Origin: Dehalococcoidales bacterium
Lineage (GTDB): Bacteria; Chloroflexota; Dehalococcoidia; Dehalococcoidales; UBA3254
Reading direction: 5' to 3'
Assembly (NCBI GenBank): GCA_016926695.1
Contig: JAFGOB010000150.1
Span: 8,936-72,935 of the forward strand
Length of the DNA stretch: 64,000 nucleotides
Shown here: one piece after another, positions 62,624 to 64,000 of the stretch
Layout: each line of letters begins with the position of its first letter
Numbering within the stretch: the stretch's first letter is position 1
Program-made: the position numbers and the translations under genes
The notes under the pieces: model-generated
The model's input: only the letters and a program-made list of their open reading frames with translations
The model's database searches: none
What the model was told of the DNA's origin: nothing

Positions 62624-62893
62624 ATGCCTGTAATATCAATGTTCTACGGAATAATAATCCAACTTTTCTTTTTCGATACAGATAAACATCAGAAACCACA
62701 TATACATGTAAGATATGCAGAGTTCGTAGCCTCTATTGATATAAATACTACTAACATTTTGGAGGGAGAAATTCCTACGAGGCAATTAAGAATGGTTCAG
62801 GCATGGATAGAAATCCACCGTGAAGAACTCATGGCAGATTGGGCTCTTGCCATAGAGGGCAATACTCCCTTTAAAATTGAACCTTTAAAGTAG
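62624..62893 (+). CDS. DUF4160 protein
   Basis: The protein has 89 residues with GGGAGG upstream. It has the DUF4160 pattern: GIIIQLFFFDTDKHQKPHIH at the start, including HIHVRY, and ALAIEGNTPFKIEPL at the end. The family is often paired with DUF2442 in toxin-antitoxin-like or mobile contexts. Biochemical function is not established. It starts a three-gene cargo between the repeats. Confidence 0.88.
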   Translation: MPVISMFYGIIIQLFFFDTDKHQKPHIHVRYAEFVASIDINTTNILEGEIPTRQLRMVQAWIEIHREELMADWALAIEGNTPFKIEPLK

Positions 62894-62903
62894 GAGGTAA
62901 AGG

Positions 62904-63140
62904 ATGATTAGCGATGTGATTGATTTTGAAATATTATCCGATCATATGATAAAGGTGACATTATCCGACGGAAAAAAAGGAATATTTGATGTTAAACCTT
63001 ATCTAGACCGGGGAGTCTTCAAAGAATTAAAGGATTATAACTACTTCAAGAGAGCACGAATTGAATTCGGAACAATTACCTGGCCGAACGAACAGGATTT
63101 CAGTCCGGAAACAATAGAAACCAAGATGCAACCAGCCTGA
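62904..63140 (+). CDS. DUF2442 protein
   Basis: The protein has 78 residues, 10 bp after DUF4160, with AGGAGG upstream. DUF2442 features are KVTLSDGKKGIFDVKPYL and FGTITWPNEQDFSPETI. It is the usual partner of DUF4160. Such pairs are candidate toxin-antitoxin modules, with neither member proven toxic. Confidence 0.9.
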   Translation: MISDVIDFEILSDHMIKVTLSDGKKGIFDVKPYLDRGVFKELKDYNYFKRARIEFGTITWPNEQDFSPETIETKMQPA

Positions 63141-63249
63141 CAAACGAAAAAGTAGTTAATTTGACAAGATATTTGATGCTTACTCATAGACCGAAGTTAA
63201 TATTTTTAGCTCTAACTTCGTTACAAAACCTCGCTGGAGAATAATAATA

Positions 63250-63462
63250 TTGAGCAGTAGATATGAGATCATAATTTTCTGGAGTGAAGAAGACCAGGCA
63301 TTTATTGCTGAGATACCTGAGTTACCTGGCTGTATGGCAGATGGAGCGACTTATCAAGAAGCTCTTTCTAATGCCGAAATTGTCATCAAAGAATGGATCG
63401 AAACAGCTAAGGAATTAGGCCGTTTGATTCCAAAACCCAAGGGCAGGTTAATGTATGCCTGA
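63250..63462 (+). CDS. HicB-family antitoxin-like protein
   Basis: The protein has 70 residues from a TTG at 63250. It is a single HicB fold: YEIIIFWSEEDQAFIAEIPE and LPGCMADGATYQEALSNAE. It lacks the C-terminal DNA-binding tail of longer HicB. No HicA toxin is seen next to it. A short overlapping frame after it (63455-63571) does not look like HicA, so HicB is an orphan or its toxin has decayed. Confidence 0.85.
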   Translation: MSSRYEIIIFWSEEDQAFIAEIPELPGCMADGATYQEALSNAEIVIKEWIETAKELGRLIPKPKGRLMYA

Positions 63463-63620
63463 TAAGCGGCAAGCATTTATTGTGAACCTGATACCAGCCC
63501 CTTTTTCTCAAACAGAAATTCGAGAAATGTCCCCGTGGCCCACGCAAATTGATTCAAAAACGGAATACTAGACGAATATCTTGATTCTGCTCTCGAAGAT
63601 CATGGTACTATCTATTGATA

Positions 63621-63720
63621 CCCCGGCTCCACCAAATCTCAAATTAGCCTCAAAAACCAGCAAGATTCTTTTCACCGATTAAAATACAGCTTCAAATGTT
63701 AGTTCGAATCCCCTCTGGTC
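63621..63720 (+). repeat. 100-bp direct repeat B
   Basis: It is the partner of repeat A: partial tRNA 3' end CCCCGGCTCCACCAAATC, 60-odd shared bases and a second partial T-arm (GTTCGAATCCCCTCTGGTC). Differences cluster at its right end. It closes the cargo region. Confidence 0.8.
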
Positions 63721-63876
63721 GGTTTTAATAATTTTCGCTTTTAGCGCCTTATATATGAACTTCTAAAATTAACCTCGAATTTGTCAATAGGTGTATAGTA
63801 GAAAAAGTCAACTTAACCCATCTAGAAATTCTGAGTGAATAATCCGGGATACATTGCGCCACGGTTCCGGTCTTAG

Positions 63877-63927
63877 AGAGCCAGGCTTCCGGCGATTTGA
63901 GAGCCACTATTCTGGATATAAGAGCCA
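63877..63927 (+). repeat. Three spaced AGAGCCA direct repeats
   Basis: AGAGCCA occurs at 63877, 63900 and 63921, spaced 23 and 21 bp. Regularly spaced short repeats of this kind are seen at ends of IS21-type elements as transposase sites. The element itself would lie beyond 64000. Confidence 0.35.
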
Positions 63928-64000
63928 ACCTGTTAAACTTATTCAAATGCATGATTTTCTGCACAGGAAAGTTAGTGTCAAACGGAAAGTTTGTGAATCA

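Larger units (their letters stand above)
63463..64000. other. Right-edge region without a supported gene
   Basis: It contains repeat B (63621-63720), frame remnants (a tail reading ILDEYLDSALEDHGTIY before 63621) and the AGAGCCA repeats near 63.9 kb. No complete gene is visible. Confidence 0.5.

Noticed and set aside
63455..63571. 38-residue frame overlapping the HicB stop, considered as HicA
   Set aside because: Sequence does not resemble HicA (no conserved His region) and the frame is short. The following tail may be a pseudogene remnant.
63749..63964. 71-residue minus-strand ORF at the right edge
   Set aside because: Covers the AGAGCCA repeats and has no convincing start or family.

Overview
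The window reads as a chromosomal segment of an anaerobic bacterium, most likely a Chloroflexota (Dehalococcoidia-like) lineage. The case rests on family content: a minimal SufC-SufB pair without SufD/S/U, a LonB-type soluble protease, a stand-alone AICAR formyltransferase, FmdB-type zinc ribbons, DUF5679, DUF169, DUF1847, two BKACE enzymes, an Fe-S aldo/keto reductase and a pyrogallol-transhydroxylase-like Fe-S subunit. Genes sit on both strands in short operons. TTG and GTG starts are common, and in one case the evidence favours ATT. No rRNA, CRISPR array or complete insertion sequence is visible.

Region 1 (1-11.4 kb, all minus strand, AT-rich by eye) is the standout. One long gene series encodes an FHA-winged-helix regulator, a PP2C phosphatase, a stand-alone Clp N-domain protein, a small FHA protein, a Ser/Thr kinase, a J-like membrane protein without HPD, a GrpE-like protein, an Hsp70 with an inserted beta domain, two TPR proteins, a membrane-anchored protein and a lipoprotein cut by the window edge. 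It looks like a phosphorylation-controlled, partly membrane-located chaperone system. Next to it (12.1-14 kb) lie a small membrane protein and a HEPN-type protein.

Region 2 (14-22 kb) has a repeat-rich intergenic stretch, then a MarR-controlled efflux module (MarR, epimerase, MMPL transporter) with a readable promoter and operator, and a UspA plus acetate transporter pair. Region 3 (22-29 kb) has tRNA-Pro, an ECF sigma factor with its DUF5667 membrane partner, and small metal-binding proteins (zinc ribbons, DUF1847, NifX-like, FmdB, ArsR). Region 4 (29-43.6 kb) holds a large repeat-rich surface protein, an MFS transporter, AICAR formyltransferase, a glycosyltransferase, an aldo/keto reductase, a carboxylesterase, a LUD protein, MutS2 and an orphan Fe-S subunit. 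Region 5 (43.8-54.6 kb) is mostly housekeeping: LonB, flavodoxin-like reductase, SufC-SufB with a ferritin-like protein, RsmI, MetRS and polyprenyl synthase.

Region 6 (54.8-62 kb) is a catabolic operon: cyclase-family hydrolase, BKACE, SDR, 3-hydroxyacyl-CoA dehydrogenase and a two-subunit CoA-transferase. It suggests oxidation of a beta-hydroxy acid to a beta-keto acid, cleavage with acetyl-CoA to acetoacetate plus an acyl-CoA, and activation of the acetoacetate. A second BKACE and a lipoprotein-like SagB-type nitroreductase follow. Region 7 (62.1-64 kb) is a tRNA-Ala locus whose 5' and 3' ends are partly duplicated. Two 100-bp repeats, about 91% identical, bracket a DUF4160/DUF2442/HicB cargo, which is the footprint of past integration at a tRNA gene.

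Several dispersed non-coding repeats recur between genes. One pair shows compensatory base changes in two stems, which argues for a conserved folded element.
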